From the NCBI GenBank assembly GCA_963591145.1, contig CAVARE010000072.1, positions 1 through 34,615 of the forward strand: 34,615 nucleotides of DNA, given 5' to 3'. The notes below the pieces were generated by a model. The model was not told the origin of the DNA. It was given only the letters and a program-made list of their open reading frames with translations, and ran no database searches. Made by a program: the position numbers and the translations under genes. Each line of letters opens with the position of its first letter. The first letter of the stretch is position 1. Below, piece after piece: positions 15,972 to 24,049 of the stretch. The DNA comes from RGIG5612 sp963591145. Its GTDB lineage: Bacteria; Bacillota; Clostridia; Lachnospirales; Lachnospiraceae.

Positions 15972-17006
15972 ATGGTTCCAATACTTGTCACAATCGATAC
16001 AGAAGGGCATCGTGGTGATGATCCAATAAAAAAGTTGATTTTTGGAAAAACAAAAGATGGATATTTTGGTATTGAAAAAATCATGGATGAATTTGAAACA
16101 GTCGATGCAAAAATTCTATTTTTTGTTGATTTCGCGGAGGCTTGGGATTATGGAAAAGACAAAGTTAAGAAGATAGTAGATACTATAATATCCAGAGGTC
16201 ATGATATAGGCGTTCATATTCATCCTGATCACATGGCAGATAAAAATAGACTTTTCTTGTGGGAATATAGTTACGATGAACAATTCGATATTATTCGAAA
16301 GTGTACTGATTTATATTTTGAATTAGTTGGTAAACGTCCGCTCTCATTTAGAGCTGGAAAATATGGAGCCAATACAGATACACTGGATATACTTGAAAAA
16401 TTAGGCTATAAGTATGATTTTTCTGAGTTTTATGGTCAGCAATGGTGCAAGATTGATCCTTATATTACGATAAATTCCCCTGTGAGGTATGGGAATATGA
16501 GAGAGTTTCCAGTTACCATGCATCAGAGTGTCCATATCGGTAGATTAGTAAGAGAAGATAAGCTTGACATAGAGGGAATGACTCCAAAGGAACTTAAGTA
16601 TGCGGTTGAACAAGTAAAACAACAAGATTTCCCAATAGTAATTACTTTATTTTTCCATTCCTTTTCATTACTAACTTGGAAGGATAATCCGGATAATCCT
16701 GTTTTGAATGAATTGAAATTAAATAAACTAAGGAAGGCCATAAGTTTCATCAAAGGTGATCCCGATATTAAACTAATTCGTGAGTCGGAACTGGATGAAG
16801 TACGAGTTGCAGATAGTGTGGTTGCCAGAAAAAGTATAATCAAGTGGGAGTCAAATTTATTTGGAATCAGATGTACATATCAGAAAGCTAAAAACATATA
16901 TAAGTTCAACAAGAAAGCAAAATTACTTGTTTATCTTGTTCGATTTATGATGGTAGCTGTGGTGATATGTTTGCTGATTATTTTGTGGAGTATATTTCTA
17001 AGGTGA
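15972..17006 (+). CDS. Polysaccharide deacetylase-like protein with C-terminal membrane anchor
   Basis: This protein resembles the WbmS-type branch of the NodB-fold deacetylases found in O-antigen clusters. It starts PILVTIDTEGHRGDDP (Asp9, Glu11 in the metal-site position); HDIGVHIHPDHM (about 75-86) supplies candidate metal histidines; FRAGKYGANTDTLDILEKLGYKYDFS is the conserved central block. A single hydrophobic segment, about 315-342 (LLVYLVRFMMVAVVICLLIILWSIF), ends the protein. This puts the catalytic part on the cytoplasmic side unless the topology is unusual, since no signal peptide is present. Likely role: removal of an N- or O-acetyl group from a sugar during synthesis (inference). 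GGAG at 15957-15960 precedes the start. A 481-bp region without an intact gene follows. Confidence 0.75.
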   Translation: MVPILVTIDTEGHRGDDPIKKLIFGKTKDGYFGIEKIMDEFETVDAKILFFVDFAEAWDYGKDKVKKIVDTIISRGHDIGVHIHPDHMADKNRLFLWEYSYDEQFDIIRKCTDLYFELVGKRPLSFRAGKYGANTDTLDILEKLGYKYDFSEFYGQQWCKIDPYITINSPVRYGNMREFPVTMHQSVHIGRLVREDKLDIEGMTPKELKYAVEQVKQQDFPIVITLFFHSFSLLTWKDNPDNPVLNELKLNKLRKAISFIKGDPDIKLIRESELDEVRVADSVVARKSIIKWESNLFGIRCTYQKAKNIYKFNKKAKLLVYLVRFMMVAVVICLLIILWSIFLR

Positions 17007-17051
17007 AAGCAATAGCAACATCTCAATAGTGCTGCTACCCACGTAGAGTAA

Positions 17052-17165
17052 CTGTGTTTTAACCACATTGATAGTGAAGTTCAAAAGGAATCCTATAAAG
17101 AAAAATTTTTAATTGACTTGAATGTCTTTGAATTTAGAAGGTTTGATAATGGTCTGATCGAATAA
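17052..17165 (+). pseudogene. Decayed coding remnant (C-terminal-like fragment)
   Basis: An open stretch of 37 codons with no start codon reads HIDSEVQKESYKEKFLID and continues LNVFEFRRFDNGLIE before a TAA at 17163-17165. The mixed charged/hydrophobic pattern looks protein-like, as if it were the 3' end of a gene whose front is lost. I do not recognise the family. It lies in the 481-bp gap between the deacetylase-like gene and cassette 2. Confidence 0.35.
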
Positions 17166-17178
17166 GTGAACGGATAGT

Positions 17179-17412
17179 ATGTCTGACATCAGATATGCCG
17201 TCCTTCCCGAAATCAGACAGCTGATAATATTCTTTGATAAATATTCTGAAATTAGGGATTTTTTTAAAAATCGTTATAGTATTGAAGATTAGATTATACT
17301 CGTACAAAAGCTGGAATTTAAGCTTGAAACTTATGTGTCACGGCGGTCTAGCGGATGTGGATTTGAATTGATCTTTTGCGAAGGCGTTGAACTAGGGTTT
17401 AACAGAAAATAA
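17179..17412 (+). pseudogene. Short remnant interrupted by an in-frame TAG
   Basis: Starting at ATG 17179 the frame reads MSDIRYAVLPEIRQLIIFFD and on to FFKNRYSIED, meets a TAG at 17290-17292, and then stays open in the same frame (LEFKLETYVSRRSSGCGFEL, then FCEGVELGFNRK) to a TAA at 17410-17412. The 78 codons with one internal stop suggest a broken small gene or gene fragment. I do not recognise it. The rest of the gap (17413-17487) holds only the leader of cassette 2 with AAGGAG at 17473-17478. Confidence 0.35.
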
Positions 17413-17487
17413 TCGTGGAGACCAGAGCTTTTTTAGGAGCTGGTAGGCATAGAAAGAATTGCTCTTAGCATAAGGAGTAGTATACAA

Positions 17488-18552
17488 ATGAGAATAAAGA
17501 AACTTACTTTAAATAATTTTATGGCATTTAATCATGCTGAAATGGACTGGTCGGACAATATTAATATTATTTGCGGAGAGAACAGCACAGGTAAAACTAC
17601 TCTTCTGAAGGTGATGTATTCATTGGTAAAGCCACTTGGCGGTGCAGGCAGAGAGAGTTTAACCAAGGATATGGAGGAACAACTATTTGTTAAGAAACTG
17701 CAGGGTATTTTCCGACCTGATGAAATGAAGATCGGCAGATTAGTGAGCCGTAGACAGGGAAGCAATAGAACCAGCTGTTCGGTCGATTTGGAAAATGGTC
17801 AGAGAGTAAATGTGGAATTTTCAAGTAAACAGGAAAATCATGCAGATGTATCAATAGAGCATGAGGATATTGTAGATAGACAAGATGCGATCTATATTCC
17901 AACTAAGGAGATGATTTCTACGGTGGAGCATTTTGTCTCTCTGTATGACGAATATCATATAGAGTTTGAGGAGATGTACTATGATTTGGCCAAGCTGTTG
18001 GATCGACCACTTTCAAAGGGACCAAATACTGCGGAACAGAATAGTGTATTGAAAAATCTGGAAAGTATTATGAAGGGCAAGATTGTACGTAAAAATAAGA
18101 AGTTCTATTTCAAAAGTGAAGGTGAAGGCGAGTTTGAAATGGGACTGCTTTCAGATGGGTATAGAAAGTTATCCATGCTTATCTATATGATCCTCTCTGG
18201 AAGCTTAAATAAAAATACGATTTTGTTTTGGGACGAACCAGAGACGAATATGAATCCTAAGATGATTCAGCCGATAGTGCAGGCATTGATTGCGTTGGCG
18301 CAGATGGGTGTACAGATCTTCGTGTCAACTCATGATTATTTCATCCAACAGGAATTCAACATGGTGGCATCATATCCAGAGTTAAATCCTCATAATCTGG
18401 ATATACGATTTGTCTCTCTGTATAAAAACGAAGAGACGCATAATATTGAATTTGAGATGCAGGGCTCGGCATCAGATTTAGTGCATAATGCGATTATGGA
18501 AGAGTTTGATGCAATGTATGACAGGGAGCAGAGGATTATCTATGGGGACTAA
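17488..18552 (+). CDS. OLD/AAA_21-like ATPase of cassette 2
   Basis: This is a paralogue of the ATPase at 5934-6950 with the same motif order. Walker A is CGENSTGKTT (29-38), IPTKEMI lies at 137-143, a signature-like LSDGYRK at 221-227, Walker B ILFWDEPE at 245-252 (Asp249/Glu250) and the switch histidine in STHD at 280-283. The shared FRPDEMKIGRLVSRR, NMNPKMIQP, VQIFVSTHDYF, FVSLYKNE and HNAIMEEFDAMY blocks show common descent; between blocks the two proteins have diverged strongly, so this is not a recent duplication. The 354 residues have no TOPRIM or membrane segment. It is followed by its own small PD-(D/E)XK-like partner overlapping by 11 bases. Function is inferred as part of a two-gene system, possibly defence. 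Confidence 0.88.
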   Translation: MRIKKLTLNNFMAFNHAEMDWSDNINIICGENSTGKTTLLKVMYSLVKPLGGAGRESLTKDMEEQLFVKKLQGIFRPDEMKIGRLVSRRQGSNRTSCSVDLENGQRVNVEFSSKQENHADVSIEHEDIVDRQDAIYIPTKEMISTVEHFVSLYDEYHIEFEEMYYDLAKLLDRPLSKGPNTAEQNSVLKNLESIMKGKIVRKNKKFYFKSEGEGEFEMGLLSDGYRKLSMLIYMILSGSLNKNTILFWDEPETNMNPKMIQPIVQALIALAQMGVQIFVSTHDYFIQQEFNMVASYPELNPHNLDIRFVSLYKNEETHNIEFEMQGSASDLVHNAIMEEFDAMYDREQRIIYGD

Positions 18553-19144
18553 TATTATATCAGAGAGCCGATTGAAGTTTGAATTTCCCGAGGATAACAG
18601 TGTGATAAAGTTCGATGATACAAGATTTTATAGAGATTGTTTTAATGTGGTTCCTGGGTCGAAGGGTGTAGATTTCATATCGGTAGATAAGAATAAAATC
18701 GCATTTATAGAAATAAAAAATTGTACTGGAGATGAGGGAAATTGCCGCTGGAGGATAGCTCCGAACAATACGAAGAGAGATACCGCACACACGAAGGTGG
18801 ACACAGAAGGACGTGATAGTCTGGATATTGAAGTAGCTCAGAAGATGGCAATGACAATGGCTGCCCTGATTGGTGCGAAATCATTTGAAAACACCAAAAT
18901 ATGCATAGAAGAATTACAGAACGTTATTGACTTCATTTCGTCGAAAGTATTTTCGGCTGACGCTAAGAACAAAATTGTAATCCTGTTTCTGGAGGGAGAC
19001 TTCGCCAGCAAGACCAGAACGAAGAAGATGATAATGACGGAGTTGCAGAAGAGCATAAAGAAAAAAATGAAATGGTTTAATTGCAGGGTGTCCGTAGTTG
19101 ATTCAAGCACATGTGATTCTGGAATATTTCAGGTAGTTGGCTAA
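18542..19144 (+). CDS. Small PD-(D/E)XK-like partner of cassette 2
   Basis: This 200-residue soluble protein is related to the cassette 1 partner: both begin with an I-ESRLKF/I-ESEMNF-like stretch and share the central core. Here the core is canonical for PD-(D/E)XK nucleases: GVDFISV (Asp44), a short turn, then KIAFIEIKNC (Glu57-x-Lys59). A helix with AMTMAALIGA and a strand with NKIVILFLEGDF follow, as in cassette 1. I chose ATG 18542 because GAGG lies 7 bases upstream and it overlaps the ATPase stop by 11 bases; an in-frame ATG at 18488 would add 18 residues buried in the ATPase gene. A nuclease activity is plausible but unproven. The next gene is 65 bases on, after an AT-rich gap. Confidence 0.72.
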   Translation: MGTNIISESRLKFEFPEDNSVIKFDDTRFYRDCFNVVPGSKGVDFISVDKNKIAFIEIKNCTGDEGNCRWRIAPNNTKRDTAHTKVDTEGRDSLDIEVAQKMAMTMAALIGAKSFENTKICIEELQNVIDFISSKVFSADAKNKIVILFLEGDFASKTRTKKMIMTELQKSIKKKMKWFNCRVSVVDSSTCDSGIFQVVG

Positions 19145-19209
19145 GTAACTGGCATAAAAGAATGAAAATGTTTTGAGAAGAAAAATAAAATCAAGATAAA
19201 AGTACTTTT

Positions 19210-20322
19210 ATGAAGAAGATAATGTTGGTCTTTGGCACGAGACCGGAAGCTATAAAGATGTGCCCATTGGTAAATGAATTAAAGACGAGAGCAGGCATCC
19301 AGACGATTGTCTGCGTAACGGGGCAGCATCGCCAGATGCTGGATCAGGTGTTAAATACGTTCAATGTGGTTCCAGATTATGACCTGGCGATCATGAAGCA
19401 GGGGCAGACACTGTTCGATATAACGGCGGGCATCCTGGAGAGAATCAAGGCTGTCCTGGAGGAGGTTCAGCCAGATGTGGTGCTGGTGCATGGTGACACG
19501 TCGACCACATTTGTTACGGCGCTGGCCTGCTTCTATCTGCAGATTCCTGTTGGACATGTGGAGGCAGGGCTGCGCACTTACAATATTTACTCACCGTACC
19601 CAGAGGAGTTCAACCGTCAGGCGGTGGGGATTATTGCCAAATATAATTTTGCACCGACCAGGACGGCAGCGGAGCACCTGCTGGCTGAGGGCAAGGATCC
19701 GGGCAGCATCTATATCACGGGCAATACCGTAATCGATGCGATGCAGCATACGGTGACGGCGGATTACACGCATCCTGAGCTGGAATGGGTAGGCGATGAC
19801 AAACTGATATTTATCACCGCTCACAGGCGCGAGAATCTGGGACAACCGATGCATAACATGTTCAGGGCAATCCGACGCGTGTTGGACGAGCACCCGGAGT
19901 GCAAGGCAGTGTATCCGATTCACATGAATCCTGTGGTCAGGAAGGCGGCTGATGAGGAACTGGGCGGGTGTGATCGCATCCATATCATCGAGCCTATCGA
20001 AGTGTTCGATTGTCATAATTTCGAGGCGAGATGCCACCTGTGCCTGACTGACTCGGGCGGCATCCAGGAGGAGTGCCCGTCATACGGCAGACCAGTTCTC
20101 GTAATGAGGGACACCACCGAGCGCCCGGAGGGTGTTGCTGCCGGAACACTCAGACTCGTGGGCACGGATGAAGAGATCATCTACAGGAATTTCAAGGAGC
20201 TGCTGGAGAATCCGGCCGCCTATGATGCCATGGCCAGGGCATGTAATCCATATGGCGACGGACACGCGTGCCAGAGAATCGCAGACGTGCTGGAGACAGG
20301 CACATGCGAGATGTGGGGGTGA
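19210..20322 (+). CDS. wecB: UDP-N-acetylglucosamine 2-epimerase (non-hydrolysing)
   Basis: This cytosolic enzyme converts UDP-GlcNAc to UDP-ManNAc, the substrate of the WecC-like dehydrogenase at 13552. Family blocks are KIMLVFGTRPEAIKMCPL (3-20), GDTSTTFVTALACFYLQIPVGHVEAGLRT (about 96-124), PEEFNRQ, TAHRREN and DSGGIQEECPSYGRPVLVMRDTTERPEGV. The length of 370 residues is normal. Codon choice is visibly richer in G and C than in the flanking AT-rich genes and resembles the prfC to aminotransferase segment, which suggests a different origin from its neighbours. The ribosome binding site is weak. Its stop overlaps a GTG that opens a 24-codon frame (20319-20393). Confidence 0.93.
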   Translation: MKKIMLVFGTRPEAIKMCPLVNELKTRAGIQTIVCVTGQHRQMLDQVLNTFNVVPDYDLAIMKQGQTLFDITAGILERIKAVLEEVQPDVVLVHGDTSTTFVTALACFYLQIPVGHVEAGLRTYNIYSPYPEEFNRQAVGIIAKYNFAPTRTAAEHLLAEGKDPGSIYITGNTVIDAMQHTVTADYTHPELEWVGDDKLIFITAHRRENLGQPMHNMFRAIRRVLDEHPECKAVYPIHMNPVVRKAADEELGGCDRIHIIEPIEVFDCHNFEARCHLCLTDSGGIQEECPSYGRPVLVMRDTTERPEGVAAGTLRLVGTDEEIIYRNFKELLENPAAYDAMARACNPYGDGHACQRIADVLETGTCEMWG

Positions 20323-20393
20323 GTGAAAAATATGACAGGCTATCCATCTTGAAAGAACAAAGTGATGTCGTCGCTGAAAAATCCAAAAGTTGA
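20319..20393 (+). pseudogene. Truncated, GTGA-coupled gene start
   Basis: A GTG at 20319 overlaps the epimerase TGA (GTGA), the same coupling used elsewhere in this locus. The frame reads MSEKYDRLSILKEQSDVVAE then KSKS and stops at 20391-20393. It looks like the first codons of a gene whose body was replaced when the next genes arrived. It is short, so it could also be chance. The remaining 71 bases before the next gene contain GGGAG at 20450-20454 and nothing else I can name. Confidence 0.3.
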
Positions 20394-20464
20394 CAAAACA
20401 GAAGGAAGACGAAAAGTGATAATTGAGAGTCACTTATTTAAGAAGCTAAGGGAGTTGAAAATAA

Positions 20465-21628
20465 ATGAGTAAATTGGTTCTTAAAATATATTGTGGTGAT
20501 TGGGAAAATTATAGCAGGGACAAGCGCGAACTTTCGGTTTGTCAGGAACTTGGAATGAAAACCATTGTAATGTCAAAGGGTGATGTTGGGGATAAATACA
20601 AGAAGTGCGAAATATCCGGATTTCAGGTACTGAAATTTTCAACACGCCCTGTAAGCCTTGTTCCTGTTTGCGTTAATCGATTTTTTTCAATCTTTAGCTG
20701 GGCACATTATGCCAGAAAATTAGCACCTGATATTATCAGCGGACATGATATGTGGGGATTGTCAATAGGATGGTTGTCTAATTGCTTAAGAAAAAGCAAG
20801 GCAACACTTGTATATGATTCTCACGAATTTGAAATCGGAAGGAATAAAAAACGTAATAGATTTCAGTTATGGTTCATCACGCATATGGAAGGTTTTCTTA
20901 TGAAGCGTTGTGTTTTTTCCATCATGGTAAACGATGCCATAGCAGATGAGGTACAGAGGATACATAAGCTGGAAGAGCGACCGATTGTTGTGCGCAGTAC
21001 GCCGACTCTTTGGAAGATTGATGCTGAAGTCTGCTCGCAGAAGAGGAAGGAAATGCTGTCAGGAATGAAAGAACCTAAGGATTTTCTTATGATGTACCAT
21101 GGCGGGGTAATGTCTGGCAGGGGAATAGAAACCCTACTGGAACTTGTCAGCAAAAACAGTAATGTCTGTGCCGTTATCCTGGGTAACGGAGAGGAAAAGT
21201 ACCAGAAGTCATTAAGAATGCTTGCCGACAATCTGGGCATAACGGAGAGGGTCGTATTCCTTCCTGCTGTACCCATAGAGGAGCTTTGGAAGTATGCAGG
21301 GGCGGCAGACGTGGGAATGATTTTGGCACCGGCAGTTGTAAAGAATCATCTGTATTCTCTTCCGAATAAATTTTTTGAGAACATACAGAGTGAGACTCCG
21401 GTTATCTGTCCAGAGTATCCGGCGATGAAGCCAATTGTTGACCGTTATCAGATAGGTCTTACATGTGACCCGACTAATATTGAATCGATCAACTCTTGTG
21501 TTGAACGCTTGCGCACGGATAAGACCTTTTATCAGAAGTGCGTAGAGAATACCAGAAAAGCCAAGCAGGAGCTTTGCTGGGAAAAAGAAAAAGAAATATT
21601 GAAGTCAGCATATAAAAAGGTGATGTAA
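20465..21628 (+). CDS. Glycosyltransferase, first of the mosaic pair
   Basis: This is a GT-B, family 4-like glycosyltransferase, 387 residues. The N-terminal acceptor half (1-115) is unique: it includes KRELSVCQELGMKTIVMSKG and APDIISGHDMWGLSIGWL. From residue 116 (YDSHEFEIGRNKKRN) to about residue 375 the protein is identical to the next gene product. The C-terminal donor half has FLMMYHGGVMSGRGIETLLEL, CAVILGNGEE, RVVFLPAVPIEELWKYAGAADVGMI and SLPNKFFENIQSETPVICPEYPAM, where the NKFFE Glu sits in the donor-binding position. Identity in the donor half implies the same sugar donor as the second enzyme, while the differing N-terminal halves imply different acceptors (inference from the GT-B fold). 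GGGAG at 20450-20454 precedes the ATG. Confidence 0.87.
   Translation: MSKLVLKIYCGDWENYSRDKRELSVCQELGMKTIVMSKGDVGDKYKKCEISGFQVLKFSTRPVSLVPVCVNRFFSIFSWAHYARKLAPDIISGHDMWGLSIGWLSNCLRKSKATLVYDSHEFEIGRNKKRNRFQLWFITHMEGFLMKRCVFSIMVNDAIADEVQRIHKLEERPIVVRSTPTLWKIDAEVCSQKRKEMLSGMKEPKDFLMMYHGGVMSGRGIETLLELVSKNSNVCAVILGNGEEKYQKSLRMLADNLGITERVVFLPAVPIEELWKYAGAADVGMILAPAVVKNHLYSLPNKFFENIQSETPVICPEYPAMKPIVDRYQIGLTCDPTNIESINSCVERLRTDKTFYQKCVENTRKAKQELCWEKEKEILKSAYKKVM
20811..21588 (+). repeat. 778-bp direct repeat, copy 1
   Basis: By eye, 20811-21588 matches 21979-22756 at every base, with an offset of 1168 bp. The boundaries are sharp: G against A just before and A against G just after. The repeat is in the same reading frame in both glycosyltransferase genes and covers the donor half. 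Confidence 0.9.
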
Positions 21629-21629
21629 A

Positions 21630-22799
21630 ATGATTTACGTAAAATATATGCCAGGCCATTCGCTTGCTTTTGCCAGCAGAAACAAGCGGGAGCTACAGGC
21701 GGCACAGGAAGCGGGATATACGATTAAGGTCGTCAGTTCAGACGAAGAGTCTGAGTTTGAAAAAAATTTCCCTGGTTATGAGTTAGTTAAGGATAGGATG
21801 ATTAAGCTTAACTACGGGATGTCGCGTATAAGAAGGTATATGCTTATTTTATATAATATTTTGGCATCCATGAAGGCGATAAGAAAGACATCTGGCGATG
21901 TTATAAGCTGTCATAATATTGATGCTCTTTGTAAATGTTACTTGACTTTATTTTTTAAAGCAAAAAAGCCAAGCTTGATATATGATTCTCACGAATTTGA
22001 AATCGGAAGGAATAAAAAACGTAATAGATTTCAGTTATGGTTCATCACGCATATGGAAGGTTTTCTTATGAAGCGTTGTGTTTTTTCCATCATGGTAAAC
22101 GATGCCATAGCAGATGAGGTACAGAGGATACATAAGCTGGAAGAGCGACCGATTGTTGTGCGCAGTACGCCGACTCTTTGGAAGATTGATGCTGAAGTCT
22201 GCTCGCAGAAGAGGAAGGAAATGCTGTCAGGAATGAAAGAACCTAAGGATTTTCTTATGATGTACCATGGCGGGGTAATGTCTGGCAGGGGAATAGAAAC
22301 CCTACTGGAACTTGTCAGCAAAAACAGTAATGTCTGTGCCGTTATCCTGGGTAACGGAGAGGAAAAGTACCAGAAGTCATTAAGAATGCTTGCCGACAAT
22401 CTGGGCATAACGGAGAGGGTCGTATTCCTTCCTGCTGTACCCATAGAGGAGCTTTGGAAGTATGCAGGGGCGGCAGACGTGGGAATGATTTTGGCACCGG
22501 CAGTTGTAAAGAATCATCTGTATTCTCTTCCGAATAAATTTTTTGAGAACATACAGAGTGAGACTCCGGTTATCTGTCCAGAGTATCCGGCGATGAAGCC
22601 AATTGTTGACCGTTATCAGATAGGTCTTACATGTGACCCGACTAATATTGAATCGATCAACTCTTGTGTTGAACGCTTGCGCACGGATAAGACCTTTTAT
22701 CAGAAGTGCGTAGAGAATACCAGAAAAGCCAAGCAGGAGCTTTGCTGGGAAAAAGAGAAAAAGGTTTTGCTTGAGTCTCTGGAAAATGTATATGATTAA
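21630..22799 (+). CDS. Glycosyltransferase, second of the mosaic pair
   Basis: This is a GT-B, family 4-like glycosyltransferase, 389 residues, starting 1 base after the preceding stop. The N-terminal half (1-116) is different from its neighbour: IYVKYMPGHSLAFASRNKREL, GYTIKVVSSDEESEF and DVISCHNIDALCKCYL. Residues 117 to about 376 are identical to residues 116-375 of the first enzyme. The last residues differ again (KKVLLESLENVYD against KEILKSAYKKVM). Two enzymes with one donor module and two acceptor modules would add the same sugar, or closely similar ones, at two places in the repeat unit (inference). It overlaps the polymerase gene at ATGATTAA. Confidence 0.87.
   Translation: MIYVKYMPGHSLAFASRNKRELQAAQEAGYTIKVVSSDEESEFEKNFPGYELVKDRMIKLNYGMSRIRRYMLILYNILASMKAIRKTSGDVISCHNIDALCKCYLTLFFKAKKPSLIYDSHEFEIGRNKKRNRFQLWFITHMEGFLMKRCVFSIMVNDAIADEVQRIHKLEERPIVVRSTPTLWKIDAEVCSQKRKEMLSGMKEPKDFLMMYHGGVMSGRGIETLLELVSKNSNVCAVILGNGEEKYQKSLRMLADNLGITERVVFLPAVPIEELWKYAGAADVGMILAPAVVKNHLYSLPNKFFENIQSETPVICPEYPAMKPIVDRYQIGLTCDPTNIESINSCVERLRTDKTFYQKCVENTRKAKQELCWEKEKKVLLESLENVYD
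21979..22756 (+). repeat. 778-bp direct repeat, copy 2
   Basis: This is the second copy of the segment at 20811-21588, with no difference seen. It lies in frame in the second glycosyltransferase. Perfect identity including third codon positions points to recent duplication or gene conversion. Confidence 0.9.
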
Positions 22800-24036
22800 T
22801 TTGCAAAAAAGAGAATTTAATATAAAAGCCAAAAAACTAGACTTAGACACGTTCGTAGTGTTTTTTTTGACATTGAGATACATTATTAGTATTGTTAATC
22901 AGACGGTACGTCATTTTATTGGAAACACAAATAAATTAGACACTATTGTTATATATGGGGCGCTTTTTTTTGTTTTTGTTATGGTTTTGCCGCAGGTTTG
23001 GGATAAGCTTAGAGTATGGCAGTTACTGGGAATCCTTATAGTTTTTTTATATCTGGGTGTAGGTACCCAGATATCATCTGACGGAGAGACCTACAGCCTT
23101 GTACTAGAAGGCTTTTTAACTGAATGTGTGCCTTTTTTCTTCTGCGGTGTTTTTATTTGCGATTATGGTAATGTACGAGATAAATTAATACGTGTAATGA
23201 CAATTATACCGTATTGTTATCTGTTTATGTTGATGCTGCTTGGGCTAAATATGCTTGATCCAGATGCAACATATTCACAACCAGATAGCTATAAGATGCT
23301 GTTTTTAGCTGTTGTACTGACGAGTGCACTTTTTGAAAAATTTTCAATAAAGTATCTGATACCGCTTTGTATCAGCATGTTTTTCATGATCGCTTATGGT
23401 GCACGAGGCCCACTGGTCTGCTGGGGATTATTTGTGATTTTGCAATTAATGATTCAGCTAAAACGGCTAACGGTCATAAAAAGATTCTTTATTGCAGTTT
23501 GTATCGGGATTGCAGTAATAGTGCTTTACAATAATTATTATTCGTTTCTTTTAATGCTGCAGACACAGTTTGAACGGATGGGATTTAGTGTACGTGTAGT
23601 TAACCGACTATTGGATAATAATTTTCTGATTGATGTAGGAAGAAATAATATCACTAGCATATGCTTGGAGAGAATAAAGTATAACCCTGTTTTGGGCACG
23701 GGACCGGTAAATGACAGAATATATATTGCAGAGCACCTGGGTGGCGGAGCAGACGCATATGGTAATTATCCTCACAATATTTTTACTGAGATAATCATGC
23801 AATATGGCATATTCATTGGCGGAGCTATTTTAATTGCGATTATCTGGATGATTGTAAAGGCATATCGTACAGTTCAAGATATACAATCTAAAAATTTTAT
23901 TATTATTTTAATTGGAACGTACTTGTTCCCTCTTCTTTTTTCCGGAAGCTATGTTGATAGCAGAGGTTTTTATCTACTGGTAGCTGTGTGCGTTACGATT
24001 ATTATTAACAAGAAAAATGCTGTAAGAAATGTGTAA
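22792..24036 (+). CDS. wzy: O-antigen/EPS polymerase (Wzy-like)
   Basis: This is a multi-pass membrane protein of about 414 residues with roughly ten to twelve hydrophobic segments. A larger loop near the C-terminus contains NPVLGTGPVNDRIYIAEHLGGG and NYPHNIFTEIIMQYGIFIGG; the PHN-F-E block is typical of the O-antigen polymerase/ligase superfamily. It would polymerise lipid-linked repeat units on the outer face of the membrane. I chose ATG 22792, overlapping the preceding stop (ATGATTAA), with GGAAAA at 22781-22786; ATG 22786 and TTG 22771 are in-frame alternatives. It is followed directly by the flippase gene, the usual partner. Confidence 0.85.
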   Translation: MINLQKREFNIKAKKLDLDTFVVFFLTLRYIISIVNQTVRHFIGNTNKLDTIVIYGALFFVFVMVLPQVWDKLRVWQLLGILIVFLYLGVGTQISSDGETYSLVLEGFLTECVPFFFCGVFICDYGNVRDKLIRVMTIIPYCYLFMLMLLGLNMLDPDATYSQPDSYKMLFLAVVLTSALFEKFSIKYLIPLCISMFFMIAYGARGPLVCWGLFVILQLMIQLKRLTVIKRFFIAVCIGIAVIVLYNNYYSFLLMLQTQFERMGFSVRVVNRLLDNNFLIDVGRNNITSICLERIKYNPVLGTGPVNDRIYIAEHLGGGADAYGNYPHNIFTEIIMQYGIFIGGAILIAIIWMIVKAYRTVQDIQSKNFIIILIGTYLFPLLFSGSYVDSRGFYLLVAVCVTIIINKKNAVRNV

Positions 24037-24049
24037 GAGGTAGATAATA

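Noticed and set aside
20390..20423. TTGACA at 20390-20395 with GATAAT at 20418-20423 as a promoter for the glycosyltransferase pair
   Set aside because: The spacer is 22 nt, too long for a normal sigma-A promoter, and no better -10 element is present at 16-18 nt.
20811..22756. An assembly artefact explaining the 778-bp repeat
   Set aside because: It cannot be excluded without reads, but both copies keep frame, start at equivalent codons and have distinct sensible 5' and 3' ends, so I treat it as real.
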